This document shows, piece after piece, positions 63,417 to 64,000 of a stretch of DNA of 64,000 nucleotides. The position numbers were made by a program, and so were the translations under genes. Below the pieces are notes generated by a model. The model ran no database searches, was not told the origin of the DNA, and saw nothing but the letters and a program-made list of their open reading frames with translations. Position 1 is the first letter of the stretch, and each line of letters starts with the position of its first letter. This DNA comes from Undibacterium cyanobacteriorum (GTDB lineage Bacteria > Pseudomonadota > Gammaproteobacteria > Burkholderiales > Burkholderiaceae_D), in assembly GCF_031326225.1 (NCBI RefSeq), contig NZ_CP133720.1, positions 2,170,001-2,234,000 on the forward strand. Reading direction: 5' to 3'.

Positions 63417-64000
63417 TTATTCGCTAAACTCGATCGATATCAAAAAATACGTTGGAATGCGTTTTATTTTTCCAAGTTCTAAGGGATCTGTGAGAGAGGG
63501 ATCGAAATTTGCATAGCGCTTCTTGGATGCCGTTTCAGTTTGTGGTTGCGTGAAATTCAAAACATAAATTGGTTTTGATAGCGGTAGTGAATTGAACTCG
63601 CCCGTGTTTTCCGGTATCTGTAAGGCGAATTCGCCATAATGTGTCTTCACAGGAAATTCGCGAGTCAGACCAAAACCAAGAAACCGAAAATCGAATCTGA
63701 CTTTCTTTCCTGCGATGTGTTTCGCAAGCACACTAAAGTTCAATTCCTGGTCTTTGATTTTGAAATACTCGTCTTCTCTGGAATCGAACAACTGGACGCG
63801 TGGCAATGGCTTTCCAGCTTTGATTTCTTGTACAAATAAACGGTAATTTTTGCCTATCAGCCCGACACCACTAAAATTGAGCTTGGCGACTTGAATGTCA
63901 TGAAAACGATAGAGATTCATGATGTCTTCATTCTCCACGGATTTCTTCACCTGATAGATGATGAATTCAGAAGGCGCTTTCGCTTGCAACTCAAGTGAAT
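63417..64000 (-). CDS. hypothetical protein, 5' end beyond the window
   Basis: The frame is open to the right edge, so about 194 C-terminal residues are seen and the start is not. The product looks soluble and beta-rich (YRLFVQEIKAGKPLPRVQLF, KVRFDFRFLGFGLTREF, PLSKPIYVLNFTQPQ) and ends YFLISIEFSE. No family is recognised and no membrane segment is visible in this part. It converges on the Deg-type protease gene. A TTG near the edge could be read as a start, but there is no ribosome-binding site. Confidence 0.65.
   Translation of the reverse strand, partial: SLELQAKAPSEFIIYQVKKSVENEDIMNLYRFHDIQVAKLNFSGVGLIGKNYRLFVQEIKAGKPLPRVQLFDSREDEYFKIKDQELNFSVLAKHIAGKKVRFDFRFLGFGLTREFPVKTHYGEFALQIPENTGEFNSLPLSKPIYVLNFTQPQTETASKKRYANFDPSLTDPLELGKIKRIPTYFLISIEFSE

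Overview
This window is chromosomal DNA of a betaproteobacterium in the order Burkholderiales. The gene sequences and neighbourhoods (rpsB-tsf-pyrH-frr-uppS-cdsA-dxr-rseP-bamA-skp-lpxD-fabZ-lpxA-lpxB; smc-zipA-ligA; dapC-dapD-pilU-dapE-prmB; prfB-lysS) fit the Oxalobacteraceae. The moderate base composition would suit an Undibacterium-like genome, but that genus guess is inference. No rRNA, tRNA, prophage, insertion sequence or CRISPR array is visible. Almost all of the window is core genome.

Layout. 0-6.7 kb: ppsA (PEP synthase), an NfeD/SPFH membrane pair, an ATP-dependent DNA ligase with a twin-arginine-like leader, and a periplasmic solute-binding protein. 6.8-14.8 kb, minus strand: a run with dapC, dapD, pilU, an ArsC/Spx-like gene, dapE, prmB and the ABC-F gene yheS; the dap genes supply lysine and peptidoglycan diaminopimelate. 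15.3-23.8 kb, plus strand: smc, zipA, ligA, galU, def. 23.8-28.1 kb, minus strand: an RsuA-family pseudouridine synthase, glnD, map. 28.4-43.0 kb, plus strand: the translation and envelope cluster, in which ribosomal protein S2, EF-Ts, UMP kinase and ribosome recycling factor are followed by undecaprenyl-PP synthesis, CDP-DAG synthesis, the MEP pathway, the RseP protease, outer-membrane assembly (bamA, skp) and lipid A synthesis (lpxD, fabZ, lpxA, lpxB).

43-54.7 kb is the more individual part. It holds a TatD nuclease, an exported ankyrin protein, a lipoprotein with a TonB-C-like domain, a Tat-type metallo-beta-lactamase-fold hydrolase, a LytS/AlgZ-type histidine kinase overlapping a LytTR response regulator and followed at once by a DUF4407 membrane coiled-coil protein, then metY with an alpha/beta hydrolase, a CBS-domain protein and an FAD oxidoreductase. 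54.7-64 kb: lysS, prfB (with its programmed +1 frameshift), a small zinc-ribbon protein, a YgiQ radical SAM protein, a lipoprotein, a Deg-type serine protease and a gene cut by the right edge.

No clearly undescribed multi-gene system stands out. The observations most worth a second look are the kinase/regulator/DUF4407 module, a 12-bp tandem repeat across the DUF4407 stop codon, a perfect hairpin just before frr whose 3' arm could also pair with the frr ribosome-binding site, an apparently Tat-exported DNA ligase, and an isolated strong terminator after ppsA that may end a small RNA. Several starts were moved inward from the longest reading frame on the basis of ribosome-binding sites or family length; this is stated per gene.
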